NCBI GenBank assembly: GCA_030683705.1
Contig: JAUXPP010000077.1
Span: 1-47,157, forward strand
Length of the DNA stretch: 47,157 bases
Source: Polaromonas sp.
GTDB lineage: Bacteria; Pseudomonadota; Gammaproteobacteria; Burkholderiales; Burkholderiaceae_C
Reading direction: 5' to 3'
Shown: in pieces, positions 1-11,759 of the stretch
Layout of the letters: the number at the start of each line of letters is the position of its first letter
Position numbering within the stretch: position 1 is the first letter of the stretch
The notes under the pieces: generated by a model
What the model was told of the DNA's origin: nothing
Seen by the model: the letters and a program-made list of their open reading frames with translations, nothing else
The model's database searches: none
Program-made: the position numbers and the translations under genes

Positions 1-1644
<1,644 letters not shown>

Positions 1645-1723
1645 GCCCCATTTTGCCGCGTGGCGGGCGCGGGCTCTGTATGCTTGCGGTTTCAGCATTC
1701 CATTTTTTTTTCCAGCGAGCGCC

Positions 1724-2263
1724 ATGACCATCCGCGACATCCTCAAAATGGGCGACCCGCGCCTCTTGCGCACTGCGCCGCCCGTGACTGAATTCGATAC
1801 CGACGAGATCCACCTGCTGGTGTCCGACATGTTCGACACCATGCGTTCGGTGAACGGCGCCGGCCTGGCCGCGCCGCAGATCGGCGTGGACCTGCAACTG
1901 GTGATTTTCGGCACCGACGCGGTCAACCCGCGTTATCCGGATGCGCCCCTGGTGCCGCGTACCGTGTTGCTCAATCCGGTGATCACGCCCTTGTCGGACG
2001 ACGAGGAAAACGGTTGGGAAGGCTGTTTGTCGGTGCCTGGCCTGCGCGGGCTGGTGCCGCGTTATTCACGGATTCGTTACACCGGCTTCGACCCCTATGG
2101 TGACCCCATAGACCGCACGGTGGACGGCTTTCACGCCCGGGTGGTGCAGCATGAGTGCGATCACCTGATCGGCAAGCTCTACCCGATGCGCATCCGCGAC
2201 TTCACCCAGTTCGGTTTTACCGAGGTACTGTTCCCGGGTCTGGACGCGTCGGAAGACGACTGA
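1724..2263 (+). CDS. def: Peptide deformylase
   Basis: A 179-residue metalloenzyme that removes the formyl group from the N-terminal Met of nascent proteins in the cytoplasm. All three family motifs are present: [10 protein letters not shown] (motif 1), EGCLSVPG with the metal-binding Cys101 (motif 2), and QHECDHL with His143, catalytic Glu144 and His147 (motif 3). The start is ATG at 1724; the longer open frame upstream runs antisense through the DUF454 gene and is not part of the family. Length is normal. The gene stands alone, divergent from DUF454 and convergent with the OmpA-like gene only 10 bp downstream. Methionine aminopeptidase, the next enzyme in N-terminal maturation, is encoded about 4 kb away. 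Confidence 0.95.
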   Translation: MTIRDILKMGDPRLLRTAPPVTEFDTDEIHLLVSDMFDTMRSVNGAGLAAPQIGVDLQLVIFGTDAVNPRYPDAPLVPRTVLLNPVITPLSDDEENGWEGCLSVPGLRGLVPRYSRIRYTGFDPYGDPIDRTVDGFHARVVQHECDHLIGKLYPMRIRDFTQFGFTEVLFPGLDASEDD

Positions 2264-2273
2264 GCGCCCGTTT

Positions 2274-2804
2274 TCAGCCGCCCTGCGAGGCTGGCAGATC
2301 GGCGGGCAGGCGCGCCTTGCCGCCCGAACCCAGCACCGAGCGCCACCAGGCGGGAGAGCCGTCCGGCGGCACCGGCGCGGTGTCCGCGGCATGGACGTCC
2401 AGGTAGTCCAGCGTGACGCGGCGCCGGTACTGTGCGACCTCCTCACCGGCCTGCTCGATCAGCGGGCGGGCAGCGCCCCGGCTCTGGATCAGCACCTGCT
2501 TGCGGCCGGCACCGGCCTTGATCAGCGCGGCCCGGACCGCGATGGCCCGGCGGTCGCCCATCAGCCAGAAAAAACGGTGGCTGCCGGTGCCGCAGCTGTG
2601 GCCGGACACCAGCAAGCGCTGCTCCGGCCGGTCGGCCAGCCAGGCCGCATGGGCTGCCAGCACCCCGCTGTACATTTCCGGCACCAGCCAGTTGTCGGGT
2701 TCAAAAAAGATGTGGCGGGCCAGCGGGCGGCCGTCGTCGTCGCATGTTCCCGAGTCCAGCAGCAGCTGTTCACGGGTCAGCAGGGTTCGGGTCTGGGCAT
2801 GCAT
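2274..2804 (-). CDS. OmpA-like domain protein without a signal peptide
   Basis: A 176-residue protein whose middle (about residues 35-125) resembles the OmpA C-terminal peptidoglycan-binding fold: FFEPDNW, then a helix, LLVSGHSCGTGS, a helix with GDRRAIAVRAALI, and QVLIQSRGAARPL. The canonical TD of the peptidoglycan pocket is replaced by SC, while the Arg of the RR motif is kept. No signal peptide or lipobox is visible; the N-terminus (MHAQTRTLLTREQ) is polar. Start ATG 2804 has a good Shine-Dalgarno (AGGAG) seven bases upstream. It is either a cytoplasmic or misannotated-start relative of OmpA proteins, or a diverged member with another ligand. An AT-rich leader lies upstream. Confidence 0.6.
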   Translation of the reverse strand: MHAQTRTLLTREQLLLDSGTCDDDGRPLARHIFFEPDNWLVPEMYSGVLAAHAAWLADRPEQRLLVSGHSCGTGSHRFFWLMGDRRAIAVRAALIKAGAGRKQVLIQSRGAARPLIEQAGEEVAQYRRRVTLDYLDVHAADTAPVPPDGSPAWWRSVLGSGGKARLPADLPASQGG

Positions 2805-2928
2805 GGCAAGCTCCTGAGGTGGACATGTCCGATGGCGGAGCGCAAGCCGGTTTTCACTGGAAGGCTCCGCAGAGGATGTCCATTGTCGGCCCCAGGCAGC
2901 CCATGACAAGGCTTAAACGGTGATGATG

Positions 2929-2988
2929 TGTAACTTTAAAAAAACGATTTAACTCATTGATTTTTATAAGTAAAACGTTTTTTTTTGA
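2929..2988. other. AT-rich island between glnD and the OmpA-like gene
   Basis: About 60 bases that are strikingly AT-rich within very GC-rich DNA. It contains an inverted repeat with 9-base arms (AAAAAAACG near 2938-2945 and CGTTTTTTT from about 2976), and a TATAAA-like hexamer on the minus strand. It lies in the 215-bp gap upstream of the OmpA-like gene and downstream of glnD. It could be an UP-element-like promoter region or a nucleoid-protein site; no clear -35/-10 pair could be fixed. Confidence 0.4.
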
Positions 2989-3019
2989 GGCCTTTTGGCC
3001 TATGACGAAGGAGCAGTGA

Positions 3020-5650
3020 TCAGGCTGCGAGCGCTTCCAGGATCTCGGTTTCGATGGCGATCTGCGCCTTGTTCTGCTGCAGTTCGGGACCGTCGATCAG
3101 AAAGGTGTCTTCCACCCGTTCGCCCAGGGTTGTGACCTTGGCGAGCTGCAGGTTGATGCGGTGGTGCGCCAGCACGCGGGCGATCGAATACAGCAAACCC
3201 ACCCGGTCACTGGCCGACACGCTGAGCAGCCAGCGCTGGCCTTTTTCATCGGGGCGCAGGTCGACACGCGGCGCGATCGGGAAACTCTTGACCCGGCGCG
3301 AGACCCGGCCTTTTTTGCCGGGCGGTGGCAGCGGGTTGTTTTCCTCGATGGTGCGGTCGAGGTCGGCTTCGACCATTGCGACCAGTTCGCGGTAGTGGTC
3401 AGCCAGGGTCGGGCTCACCACCTGGAAGGTGTCCAGCGCATAACCGGGCGAGCCCTTGTGCGGTTTGGCGGTGTGGACCTTGGCGTCCAGGATGCTGAAA
3501 CCGGCTTCCTCGAAATAGCCGCAGATGCGGGCAAACAGGTCGGGGGTGTCGGGCGTGTAAACCAGCACCTGCATGCCTTCACCTTCGGCCGAACGGCGCG
3601 CCCGCACCACACATTTGGCCCTGCCCACGTGGCGCGACAGATGCCGCGCATGCCAGGCGATGTCACCGGCCTCGTGGCGCATGAAGTAACTGACGTCCAG
3701 CGTGTCCCACAGCGCCTTGTGCGCCTCGAAGGGCTCGGCATGCAGGGCCAGCATGGCCAGCGCCTCGCGTTTGCGCGACTCGACCTCGGCGTCGGCATCC
3801 GGTGCCCGGCCGCCCAGCACACGCAGGGTGTAGCGGTACAGGTCTTCCAGCAGCTTGCCTTTCCAGGCGTTCCAGACCTTGGGGCTGGTGCCGCGGATGT
3901 CGGCGACGGTCAGCAGGTACAGCGCCGTCAGGTAACGCTCGTTGCCGACACGCCGGGCAAAGGCGGCGATGACTTCCGGGTCGCTCAGGTCTTCCTTCTG
4001 CGCGATGCGGCTCATGGTCAGGTGTTCGCCGACCAGGAACTCTATCAGTTTGGCGTCCTCGGCGGGGATGCCGTGCTGGCGGCAGAACACCCGCACATCC
4101 AGGCAACCGAGCTCGGAATGGTCGCCGCCGCGGCCCTTGGCGATGTCGTGGAACAGCGCGGCGATGTAGAGGATCCAGGGCTTGTCCCAGCCTGCAGCCA
4201 GTTGTGAGCAGGCCGGGTATTCGTGGGCATGTTCGGCCATGAAAAAGCGCCGCACGTTGCGCAGCACCATCAGGATGTGCTGGTCCACCGTGTAAACGTG
4301 GAACAGGTCATGCTGCATCTGCCCGACGATCTTGCGGAACACCCACAGGTAGCGGCCCAGCACCGAGGTCTGGTTCATCAGCCGCATGGCATGGGTGATG
4401 CCCGAGGGCTGCTGCAGGATCTGGCGGAAGGTGTCGCGGTTGACCCGGTCACGGCGAAAGCCCGCGTTCATGATGCCGCGGGTGTTGTAGAGCGCGCGCA
4501 GGGTGCGTGCCGACAGGCCCTGGATGCCCGGCGTGGTCTGGAACAGCAAAAAGGTTTCCAGGATGGCGTGCGGTTCGCGCTGGTACAGGTCGTCGCTGGC
4601 CACCTCGATCATGCCGCCCCGGTCGAGAAAGCGTTCGTTGATCACCTGCATGGGCGCGGTGTGCGGGTGGATGCGCTCCTCGATGTTGAGCAGCAGGATC
4701 TGGTTGAGCTGGGTCACCGCCTTGGCGGCCCAGTAGTAGCGCTTCATCAGCGCTTCGCTGGCGCGCCGCGGCAAGCGGCTGTCATCGTCGATCTGGGCGG
4801 TATAACCAAAGGATTCGGCGACAGCGGTCTGCAGGTCGAACACCAGGCGGTCTTCGCGCCGGCCCGAGATCAGGTGCAGGCGGGCGCGGATCAGGCTCAG
4901 CAAGGCCTCGTTGGCCTTGATCTGGCGCACTTCAAAGGCCGTCGCGAGACCATTGCGGGCCAGCTCGTCCCAGGTCTTGCCCAGGCCCGCGGCGTTGGCC
5001 ACCCACAGCACCAGCTGCAGGTCGCGCAGGCCGCCCGGCGACTCCTTGCAATTGGGCTCCAGCGCATACGGCGTGTTCTCGAACTTGTTGTGGCGCTGGC
5101 GCATCTCCAGCGTCTTGGCCACAAAAAATGCCTGCGGATCCATCACGCGCTCGAGCTCGCTGACCAGGGCTGCAAAAATCTTGGTGGAACCGGCGACCAG
5201 GCGTGCTTCCAGCAGCGAGGTCTGCACCGTCACGTCCTTGGCGGCTTCCTCGGCGCAATCCTTCACCGTACGCACGCTGGAGCCGATCTCCAGCCCGCTG
5301 TCCCAGCAGGCGCCTATGAATTTCTCGATCTTGCTCTTGAGCGCCGGGTTGCCCTCGACCTGCGAATCGTCGCGCAGCAGCAGCAGCACATCGACGTCCG
5401 AATTGGGGAACAGCTCGCCGCGGCCGAAACCGCCCACGGCGACCAGCGCGCAGCCGACCGGGAAATCGGCAGCTTGCCAGATCTGGCGCAGGGTGGCGTC
5501 GGTATGGCGGGCGAGACGGCGCAGCAGGCTGTGGATACCGCGTGTGGAGGAGCCGCTGCCGGCCAGCGAGGCCAGCAGCGCGGTTTTTCCGGCGCGGTAC
5601 TTCTCCCGCAAAGCGGCCGCTTCGGTCATGGCGGGCTGCGCGGACAACAT
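3020..5650 (-). CDS. glnD: [Protein-PII] uridylyltransferase / uridylyl-removing enzyme
   Basis: An 876-residue bifunctional nitrogen sensor. GlnD uridylylates PII (GlnB/GlnK) when glutamine is low and removes UMP when glutamine is high, controlling glutamine synthetase and NtrBC. The nucleotidyltransferase domain has [17 protein letters not shown] (Gly73-Gly74, acidic pair Asp85/Asp87). A central PII-UTase domain follows, then an HD hydrolase domain with [16 protein letters not shown] at about 500. Two C-terminal ACT domains begin near 690 and 805 (the second with [16 protein letters not shown]) for glutamine sensing. Length matches E. coli GlnD (890). ATG 5650 is the first in-frame start after the map stop; ATG 5629 is an alternative. 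No strong ribosome site is visible, so translation may be coupled to map, 22 bp upstream. Confidence 0.95.
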   Translation of the reverse strand: MLSAQPAMTEAAALREKYRAGKTALLASLAGSGSSTRGIHSLLRRLARHTDATLRQIWQAADFPVGCALVAVGGFGRGELFPNSDVDVLLLLRDDSQVEGNPALKSKIEKFIGACWDSGLEIGSSVRTVKDCAEEAAKDVTVQTSLLEARLVAGSTKIFAALVSELERVMDPQAFFVAKTLEMRQRHNKFENTPYALEPNCKESPGGLRDLQLVLWVANAAGLGKTWDELARNGLATAFEVRQIKANEALLSLIRARLHLISGRREDRLVFDLQTAVAESFGYTAQIDDDSRLPRRASEALMKRYYWAAKAVTQLNQILLLNIEERIHPHTAPMQVINERFLDRGGMIEVASDDLYQREPHAILETFLLFQTTPGIQGLSARTLRALYNTRGIMNAGFRRDRVNRDTFRQILQQPSGITHAMRLMNQTSVLGRYLWVFRKIVGQMQHDLFHVYTVDQHILMVLRNVRRFFMAEHAHEYPACSQLAAGWDKPWILYIAALFHDIAKGRGGDHSELGCLDVRVFCRQHGIPAEDAKLIEFLVGEHLTMSRIAQKEDLSDPEVIAAFARRVGNERYLTALYLLTVADIRGTSPKVWNAWKGKLLEDLYRYTLRVLGGRAPDADAEVESRKREALAMLALHAEPFEAHKALWDTLDVSYFMRHEAGDIAWHARHLSRHVGRAKCVVRARRSAEGEGMQVLVYTPDTPDLFARICGYFEEAGFSILDAKVHTAKPHKGSPGYALDTFQVVSPTLADHYRELVAMVEADLDRTIEENNPLPPPGKKGRVSRRVKSFPIAPRVDLRPDEKGQRWLLSVSASDRVGLLYSIARVLAHHRINLQLAKVTTLGERVEDTFLIDGPELQQNKAQIAIETEILEALAA

Positions 5651-5672
5651 CTGCGGCGGCGGCCGGACGGCC

Positions 5673-6527
5673 TCAGGCCGCCGAGTCGGCCGTGACCGGC
5701 GCGGAGGCGGCGTGGTAAGCCGCCACAAAATCCGGCGTGGCCGGGCTGCCGGCCGACAAGGTCAGCACCTCGTAGCCGGTCGGGGTCACCAGCACCGTGT
5801 GTTCCCACTGGGCCGAGAGCGAATGGTCGCGCGTGACGATGGTCCAGCCGTCTTTTTCCGGGCCGTCCTTGATGTCGCGCTTGCCGGCGTTGATCATGGG
5901 CTCGATGGTGAAGGTCATGCCGGGCTTGAGTTCTTCCAGCGTGCCGGGGCGGCCGTAATGCAGCACCTGCGGCTCCTCATGGAATTTTTTGCCGATGCCG
6001 TGGCCGCAGAACTCGCGCACCACCGAAAACCCCTGTTTTTCGGCAAAGGTCTGGATGGCAAAGCCGATGTCGCCGAGACGCACGCCCGGTTTGACCCGCA
6101 TGATGCCCTGCCACATGGCCTCGAAGGTGACCCGGCACAGCCGTTTGGCGGCGATCGACACGTCGCCGATCATGTACATGCGGCTGTTGTCGCCGTACCA
6201 GCCGTCCTTGGTGATCACGGTGACATCGATGTTCATGATGTCGCCCTTTTTTAACGGCTTGTCGTTGGGGATGCCGTGGCAGACCACGTGGTTCAGCGAG
6301 GTGCACAGCGAGGCCGGGTAGGGCGGGTAGCCGGGCGGCTGGTAACCCAGGGTGGCGGAGACCGTGCCCTGCACATTGACCATGTAATCGTTGGCCAGCT
6401 TGTCGATTTCGCGCGTGGTCACGCCGGCCTTGATAAAGGGCGTGAGGTAGTCCAGCACCTCGGACGCCAGTTTGCAGGCGACGCGCATGCCTTCAATGCC
6501 CGCCGCATCTTTGTACGTAATACTCAT
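5673..6527 (-). CDS. map: Methionine aminopeptidase, type I
   Basis: A 284-residue metallopeptidase that removes the N-terminal Met from new proteins. The active-site residues are all present: His84 (CHGIPND), Asp101 (MNIDVTV), Asp113 (WYGDNS), His176 (GHGIGK), Glu209 (TIEPM) and Glu242 (WEHTV). Sequence and length fit the E. coli type Ia enzyme, with one extra residue between the two metal-binding Asp positions and a short Ala-rich C-terminal tail. The start is ATG 6527. It is the first gene of a map-glnD unit on the minus strand and is divergent from purL. Confidence 0.96.
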   Translation of the reverse strand: MSITYKDAAGIEGMRVACKLASEVLDYLTPFIKAGVTTREIDKLANDYMVNVQGTVSATLGYQPPGYPPYPASLCTSLNHVVCHGIPNDKPLKKGDIMNIDVTVITKDGWYGDNSRMYMIGDVSIAAKRLCRVTFEAMWQGIMRVKPGVRLGDIGFAIQTFAEKQGFSVVREFCGHGIGKKFHEEPQVLHYGRPGTLEELKPGMTFTIEPMINAGKRDIKDGPEKDGWTIVTRDHSLSAQWEHTVLVTPTGYEVLTLSAGSPATPDFVAAYHAASAPVTADSAA

Positions 6528-6578
6528 GCCGCGATTATCCCACTTGAGCTTCGTCGAGGCGGGGAGGGTGCCCATCGC

Positions 6579-6587
6579 TGATAAAAT
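6579..6587 (+). promoter_or_regulatory. Candidate extended -10 element for purL
   Basis: TGATAAAAT at 6579-6587 fits an extended -10 (TGn followed by TAAAAT, five of six consensus positions). No good -35 is seen at the expected distance, which is acceptable for an extended -10 promoter. Transcription would start near 6594, giving a leader of about 60 bases to the GTG start of purL. Confidence 0.33.
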
Positions 6588-6653
6588 TCAGGGTTAACCA
6601 GCACCCCCGGCGGCCTCCCGCGGCCCGCCGACAACCACAAGGCCACCGCCACC

Positions 6654-9600
6654 GTGACCCTGCACCTGACGACTTTCGAGGGCGATGCCCACGGCATCAG
6701 CGCCCTGAGCGACTTCCGCGTCCAGCAACTGCTTCCCCGCCTGCAAGCCATAGAGCCCCAAATCAGCGGCATCAGCGCGCGGTTTGTGCACCTGGTGGCC
6801 ACCGAAGCGCCGCCCGGCGAGGAACTCAAGGCCAGTCTGGCGGCCCTGCTCAGTTACGGCGAGCCGGCCGCCCCGCCCGCCGAGGACGGCCTGCTGGTCA
6901 TCGTTTCGCCGCGTTTCGGCACGGTGTCGCCCTGGGCCTCCAAGGCCACCGACATTGCCCACAACTGCGGGCTGGCGGTCAAACGCATAGAACGCATCAC
7001 CGAATACCGCGTCAGCCTCAAGCCGGGCTTTTTCAGCAAGGGTGCGCTCAGCGAGGCCCAGCGCGGTCAGGTCGCCGCTTTGCTGCACGACCGCATGACC
7101 GAAAGCGTGATGGACGACCGGGCGCAGGCCGCCGGCCTGTTCACCGAGCTGCAGGGCGCGCCGCTGCAGACCATCAACGTGCTGGCCGGTGGCAAGGCGG
7201 CGCTGGAAGCCGCCAACAGCGAGTTCGGCCTGGCGCTGGCCGCGGACGAGATCGATTACCTGGTGGCTGCCTTCACGGGCCTGCAGCGCAACCCGACCGA
7301 CGTCGAACTGATGATGTTCGCCCAGGCCAACAGCGAACACTGCCGCCACAAGATCTTCAACGCCGACTTCACGATTGACGGCGTGGCCCAGGGCATCAGC
7401 CTGTTCGGCATGATCCGCAACACCGAAAAGCTGCATCCGCAACACACGGTGGTGGCCTATTCCGACAATGCCTCGGTGATGGAAGGCCTGCCGGTCCAGA
7501 AGTTTTATGCCAAATCGGCCTCCGGGCCAGGCGCGGCAAGCGCAGGCAGCTATCAAAGTTATAGCGCATCGGAGGGCGTGCTGACGCATGTGCTGATGAA
7601 GGTCGAGACGCACAACCACCCGACGGCGATCTCGCCGTTTCCCGGCGCCTCCACCGGCGCGGGTGGCGAGATCCGCGACGAAGGCGCGACCGGCCGCGGC
7701 TCCCGGCCCAAGGCGGGTCTCACCGGCTTCACCGTGTCACGCCTGTTCGACGACAAGGGCAACAGTTATGGCAAGCCCGAACACATCGCCAGCCCGCTGC
7801 AAATCATGACCGAAGGCCCGCTGGGCGGCGCCGCCTTCAACAACGAGTTCGGCCGGCCCAACCTGGCCGGCTACTTCCGCGAGTACGAACAGACGGTGGG
7901 CGGCCAGCGCTGGGGTTACCACAAGCCCATCATGATTGCCGGTGGCGTCGGCACCATCGATGCGCGGCTGACGAAAAAGATCCTGTTCCCGGCCGGCACC
8001 TTGCTGATCCAGCTCGGCGGCCCTGGCATGCGTATCGGCATGGGCGGCAGTGCGGCCAGCTCCATGGCCTCGGGCGCCAACGCCGCCCAGCTCGACTTCG
8101 ACTCGGTGCAGCGTGGCAACCCCGAGATCGAGCGCCGCGCGCAGGAAGTCATCAACCAGTGCGCCCAGCTCGGCACGGATAACCCGATCCTGGCGATCCA
8201 CGACGTGGGCGCCGGTGGTTTGTCGAATGCCCTCCCCGAGCTGGTCAACGACGCGGGACGCGGCGCACGTTTCGATTTGCGCGCGGTGCCGCTGGAAGAA
8301 AGCGGCCTGTCCCCGAAGGAAATCTGGAGCAACGAGAGCCAGGAGCGCTACGTGATGGCGATTGCGCCGGAATCGCTGCCGCAGTTCCAGGCTTTTTGTG
8401 AACGCGAGCGTTGCCCGTTTGCCGTCATTGGTGTGGCGACAGAAGAACGTGATCTGGTGCTGTCGGATGGCGAGGCGCCCGCGCGCCGCGCCGGGCCGCC
8501 CCAAGCAAGCGCAGCCCCCTCGGGGGGCAGCGAACCACACGAAGTGGGGAGCGTGGGGGCTCCAGTAAACATGCCCATGAATGTGTTGCTGGGCAAACCA
8601 CCCAAGATGCACAGGGACGTGAAATCGGTCCAGCACACTGTTAAAGCTGTTGATCTGACCGGTGTCGACCTCCAAAAGAGCGCGATTGCCGTGCTGAGCC
8701 ACCCTACCGTCGCCTCCAAGCGTTTCCTGATCACCATCGGCGACCGCACCGTTGGCGGCCTGACGCACCGCGACCAGATGGTCGGGCCCTGGCAGGTGCC
8801 GGTGGCCGACTGCGCCGTGACGCTGGCCGACTACGCCGGGTTTGCCGGCGAGGCCATGAGCATGGGCGAACGCACGCCGCTCGCGGCCGTCAATGCTGCA
8901 GCCTCCGGCCGCATGGCCGTGGCCGAGGCCATCACCAATTTGCTGGCCGCGCCGATGGAGTTGCCGCGGGTCAAGCTGTCGGCCAACTGGATGGCCGCCT
9001 GCGGTGAACCGGGCCAGGACGCCGCGCTGTACGAAACCGTCAAAGCCGTCAGCATGGAACTGTGCCCGGCGCTGGGCGTGTCGATTCCGGTCGGCAAGGA
9101 TTCGCTGTCCATGCGCACGGTCTGGTCCGAGGGCGGCGCCAGCAAGAAGGTCACCTCGCCGGTCTCGCTGATCGTCAGCGCCTTTGCCACGCTGCCCGAT
9201 GTGCGCGGCACCTTGACGCCGCAACTCGACGCACGTGAAGCCGACAGCACGCTGATCCTGATCGACCTGGGCAAAGGCAAAAACCGCATGGGCGGCTCCA
9301 TCCTGGCGCAGACGCTGGAGCTCGAAGACGGCGAGGTGCCCGACCTCGATGAGCCGCAGGACCTGGTCAAGCTGGTGAGCGCCATCAACACGCTGCGCGG
9401 CCAGGGCAAGCTGCTGGCCTACCATGACCGCAGCGACGGCGGCCTGTTCGCCACGGTCTGCGAGATGGCCTTTGCCGGCCATGTCGGCGTTTCGCTCAAC
9501 ATCGACATGCTGCTGCTCGAAGGCGACGGCATTTCCGACAGCCGCATGGACACCGGCGACAGCAAGAACTGGGCGGCGCAAGTGGGTGGGCGGCGCGAGG

Positions 9601-10790
9601 AGCTGACGCTGAAGGCGCTGTTTACCGAGGAAATCGGCGTCGTGATCCAGGTGCGTACAGAGGTGCGCAACGAGGTCATGGCGACCCTGCGCGAACACGG
9701 CCTGTCGAAGTTCAGCCATTTCATCGGCAAGACCCGGCCGCAACACGCCTCGCTCGAGGTCGGCAAGGGTGAGGTCCAGGTCTGGCGCGACACCAAAGCC
9801 GTGTTCAGCGCGAAGTTGCAGGACCTGCACCAGGTCTGGGACAGTGTCAGCTGGAAGATCAACCAGCAGCGCGACAACCCGGCCTGCGCCGACCAGGAAC
9901 ACGCCGCGGCCGGCGATCCGGCGGACCCTGGCCTGCATGTGGTTCTGGCATCAAAACAGGCCCCAGCCCTTTCCCAGCAAGCGCAAGCAGCTCCTGAATC
10001 CATAACAAGTCCGGCGCTGATGTTGTCCCGCCCCAAAGTCGCGATCCTGCGCGAGCAGGGCGTCAATTCGCATGTGGAGATGGCTTACGCCTTCACCCAG
10101 GCCGGCTTCGAAGCCTTCGACGTGCACATGACCGACCTGCAGACCGGCCGCGCGCAGCTGGCCGATTTCAGCGGCGTGGTGGCCTGCGGCGGCTTCAGCT
10201 ACGGCGACACCCTGGGCGCCGGCATCGGCTGGGCCCGCTCCATCACCTTCAACCCGGCGCTGTCGGCGCAGTTCCAGGCTTTCTTCGGCCGAACCGACAC
10301 CTTCGGCCTCGGCGTGTGCAACGGTTGCCAGATGTTTGCCGAACTGGCCGACATCATTCCGGGCGCCCAGGCCTGGCCGCGTTTCACCACCAACCGCAGC
10401 GAACGCTTCGAGGCGCGCCTGAGCCAGGTCGAGGTGCTGGACTCGCCCAGCCTGTTTTTTGCGGGCATGGCCGGTGACCGGCTGCCGATCGCCGTGGCGC
10501 ACGGCGAGGGTTATGCCAACTTTGCGCACCGCGGCGATGCGGGCCAGGTCATTGCCGCCATGCGTTTCACCGACAACCACGGGCGGCCGACCGAGACCTA
10601 CCCGGCCAACCCCAACGGCAGCGCCGGCGGCCTGACGGCCGTGACCACGGCCGACGGCCGCTTCACCGCCATGATGCCGCACCCCGAGCGCGTGTTCCGC
10701 AACATCCAGATGAGCTGGACGGACCAGGACATCAGTGGATCCAGCCCCTGGATGCAGCTCTGGCACAACGCCAGAAAATGGGTGAAATAG
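6654..10790 (+). CDS. purL: Phosphoribosylformylglycinamidine synthase, large single-chain form
   Basis: A 1378-residue enzyme of purine biosynthesis that converts FGAR to FGAM with glutamine and ATP. Order: N-terminal PurS-like domain; linker; two AIRS-type synthase halves ([13 protein letters not shown] near 320, [20 protein letters not shown]); and a C-terminal glutamine amidotransferase from about 1125. The nucleophile is Cys1222 (LGVCNGCQ), and MMPHPERVF carries the rest of the triad. It is about 80 residues longer than E. coli PurL (1295). Part of the excess comes from three inserts coded by dispersed repeats at about residues 289-304, 612-636 and 1102-1118. GTG 6654 is the start; the next residues (TLHLTTFEG) match the family N-terminus. 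The TAG stop lies at the edge of a fourth repeat copy. Functional if the inserts sit in surface loops, which their positions in linkers suggest. Confidence 0.96.
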   Translation: MTLHLTTFEGDAHGISALSDFRVQQLLPRLQAIEPQISGISARFVHLVATEAPPGEELKASLAALLSYGEPAAPPAEDGLLVIVSPRFGTVSPWASKATDIAHNCGLAVKRIERITEYRVSLKPGFFSKGALSEAQRGQVAALLHDRMTESVMDDRAQAAGLFTELQGAPLQTINVLAGGKAALEAANSEFGLALAADEIDYLVAAFTGLQRNPTDVELMMFAQANSEHCRHKIFNADFTIDGVAQGISLFGMIRNTEKLHPQHTVVAYSDNASVMEGLPVQKFYAKSASGPGAASAGSYQSYSASEGVLTHVLMKVETHNHPTAISPFPGASTGAGGEIRDEGATGRGSRPKAGLTGFTVSRLFDDKGNSYGKPEHIASPLQIMTEGPLGGAAFNNEFGRPNLAGYFREYEQTVGGQRWGYHKPIMIAGGVGTIDARLTKKILFPAGTLLIQLGGPGMRIGMGGSAASSMASGANAAQLDFDSVQRGNPEIERRAQEVINQCAQLGTDNPILAIHDVGAGGLSNALPELVNDAGRGARFDLRAVPLEESGLSPKEIWSNESQERYVMAIAPESLPQFQAFCERERCPFAVIGVATEERDLVLSDGEAPARRAGPPQASAAPSGGSEPHEVGSVGAPVNMPMNVLLGKPPKMHRDVKSVQHTVKAVDLTGVDLQKSAIAVLSHPTVASKRFLITIGDRTVGGLTHRDQMVGPWQVPVADCAVTLADYAGFAGEAMSMGERTPLAAVNAAASGRMAVAEAITNLLAAPMELPRVKLSANWMAACGEPGQDAALYETVKAVSMELCPALGVSIPVGKDSLSMRTVWSEGGASKKVTSPVSLIVSAFATLPDVRGTLTPQLDAREADSTLILIDLGKGKNRMGGSILAQTLELEDGEVPDLDEPQDLVKLVSAINTLRGQGKLLAYHDRSDGGLFATVCEMAFAGHVGVSLNIDMLLLEGDGISDSRMDTGDSKNWAAQVGGRREELTLKALFTEEIGVVIQVRTEVRNEVMATLREHGLSKFSHFIGKTRPQHASLEVGKGEVQVWRDTKAVFSAKLQDLHQVWDSVSWKINQQRDNPACADQEHAAAGDPADPGLHVVLASKQAPALSQQAQAAPESITSPALMLSRPKVAILREQGVNSHVEMAYAFTQAGFEAFDVHMTDLQTGRAQLADFSGVVACGGFSYGDTLGAGIGWARSITFNPALSAQFQAFFGRTDTFGLGVCNGCQMFAELADIIPGAQAWPRFTTNRSERFEARLSQVEVLDSPSLFFAGMAGDRLPIAVAHGEGYANFAHRGDAGQVIAAMRFTDNHGRPTETYPANPNGSAGGLTAVTTADGRFTAMMPHPERVFRNIQMSWTDQDISGSSPWMQLWHNARKWVK
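7518..7565 (+). repeat. Family B repeat, copy 1 (in purL)
   Basis: The core GCAAGCGCAGGCAGCTAT then ATAGC (7536-7565) matches the family B consensus and forms the GCTAT/ATAGC hairpin with a 7-base loop. The upstream part (GGCCTCCGGGCCAG) is a diverged version of the family's first half. It is read in frame as [12 protein letters not shown], just before the conserved KVETHNHP motif of PurL, where other PurL proteins are shorter. Confidence 0.6.
8489..8560 (-). repeat. Family A palindromic element, copy 1 (in purL)
   Basis: Read on the minus strand it begins GCCCCCACGCT (8560-8550), has the core hairpin GCCCCCCGAGGGGGC, and ends with the 15-base loop TTGGGGCGGCCCGGC (8504-8490) identical to copies 2 and 3. 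The outer stem around that loop is partly eroded: four pairs including two G-U, then a bulge. It is coded as an Ala/Gly/Pro-rich insert (APSGGSE and neighbours) between PurL segments that adjoin directly in E. coli PurL. It is in reverse orientation to copies 2 and 3 relative to the host gene. Confidence 0.85.
9957..10006 (+). repeat. Family B repeat, copy 2 (in purL linker)
   Basis: CAGGCCCCAGCCCTTTCCC followed by AGCAAGCGCAAGCAGCT and a degenerate hairpin end matches copy 3 (34006-34061) almost throughout its first 35 bases. It is translated as [15 protein letters not shown] in the linker before the glutaminase domain. Its reading frame relative to the repeat differs from that of copy 1, so the element is open in at least two frames. 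Confidence 0.75.
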
Positions 10791-10839
10791 GCCTCCAGCC
10801 CTTGTGCTGCATGCGTCAACAGCTATTGAAAATATAGCA
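10788..10839 (+). repeat. Family B repeat, copy 4 (purL stop and 3' region)
   Basis: TAGGCCTCCAGCCCTTGTG, then a diverged middle, then CAGCTATTGAAAATATAGCA with the GCTAT/ATAGC hairpin. The first bases correspond to ACAGGCTCCAGCCCTTGT of copy 3, so the purL stop codon TAG falls in the repeat's left end. The rest fills the gap before the DUF2189 gene, where no other feature was seen. Confidence 0.7.
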
Positions 10840-10913
10840 ACCGGGCAGTTCGCGGGGCGGCTGCCGCGGGTTGGCCCTGATGCGCCGGGGCAGGGCGCGC
10901 GGTTCAATGCCGC

Positions 10914-11744
10914 ATGAACGTCTCTGCCCATCCTCCCGAGTCCGCCACCGACGCCCCTGCCGCGCCGCCAGTGCCGCAGGTTCGCGTGGTGCAGCCCTTG
11001 CGCCTGGGCGACCCGGTGCGCTGGTTGCGCGCCGGCTGGCGCGACCTGGCTGCGGCGCGCGGTATTGCCGTGTTTTATGGCATCTGTTTCTGGTTCATGG
11101 CCGTGGTGCTGGGCGCGGTGTTCCGCAATCTGCCGGAGTACACCATGTCCTTTGTGTCGGGCTGTTTTCTGGTCGGCCCCTTCCTTGCGATGGGGCTGTA
11201 CGAGGTCAGCCGGCGGCGCGAGCAGGGGCTGCCGCAGGATCTGGGCGCCTCGCTGACCTGCTGGGACAAACACCTGGGCAGCATGGCCATGCTGGTGCTG
11301 GTGATGCTGCTGCTGGAGTTGCTGTGGGGCCGGGCCTCGCTGGTCGTGTTTGCGGTGTTCTTCAACACCGGCATGCCGAGCACGGCCGGCGTGCTGGCTG
11401 CGGTTTTTAATCTCCAGAACTGGCAATTCATCGCGGTGTACACCATGGTGGGCGGTGTTTTCGCCGGCCTGGTGTTCTCCACCTGCGTGGTGTCCATCCC
11501 GATGATCCTGGACCGCGACACCGATGCCATCACTGCAGGTATTGCCAGCATCGAGGTGGTCGCGGCGCGCACCGGCCCCATGCTGGTCTGGGGGGCGCTG
11601 ATCCTGGGGCTGGTGCTGGGGGCGATGTTGTTGCCATGGGCGCTGGGCCTGCTGGTGGTCGGCCCCTGGCTGGGCCATGCGAGCTGGCACGCCTACCGGG
11701 GCAGCTTCACCTGGGAGGCACCCGCACCGGCCGTACCCGCCTGA
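10914..11744 (+). CDS. DUF2189 multi-pass membrane protein
   Basis: A 276-residue integral membrane protein of the DUF2189 family, function unknown. The N-terminal 30 residues are Pro/Ala-rich and polar, followed by a conserved amphipathic stretch (LRLGDPVRWLRAGWRDL). Hydrophobic segments lie at about 48-72, 77-95, 125-150, 170-195 and 225-262. The conserved block SIPMILDRDTDAITAGIAS lies between the last segments, on the cytoplasmic side by the positive-inside rule. Start ATG 10914. It lies 123 bp after purL, a gap filled by a repeat, so it probably has its own promoter. It converges with the metallo-beta-lactamase-fold gene, 15 bp away. Confidence 0.75.
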   Translation: MNVSAHPPESATDAPAAPPVPQVRVVQPLRLGDPVRWLRAGWRDLAAARGIAVFYGICFWFMAVVLGAVFRNLPEYTMSFVSGCFLVGPFLAMGLYEVSRRREQGLPQDLGASLTCWDKHLGSMAMLVLVMLLLELLWGRASLVVFAVFFNTGMPSTAGVLAAVFNLQNWQFIAVYTMVGGVFAGLVFSTCVVSIPMILDRDTDAITAGIASIEVVAARTGPMLVWGALILGLVLGAMLLPWALGLLVVGPWLGHASWHAYRGSFTWEAPAPAVPA

Positions 11745-11759
11745 CGGCCGGAACGGGCC

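Noticed and set aside
2618..2636. CCAGCAAGCGCTGC in the OmpA-like gene as a family B copy
   Set aside because: Only the short central word matches; neither the CAGGCTCCAGCC left part nor the hairpin is present.
2988..3001. AGGCCTTTTGGCCT palindrome near a T run as a terminator for glnD
   Set aside because: On the glnD strand the hairpin is followed by A residues, and on the other strand the T run precedes it, so neither direction gives a normal intrinsic terminator.
4223..5695. 490-codon plus-strand frame inside glnD
   Set aside because: Antisense shadow of conserved GlnD domains.
7737..9938. 733-codon open frame on the minus strand inside purL
   Set aside because: Antisense to well-conserved PurL; composition follows GC-rich third-codon effects and no family was recognised.
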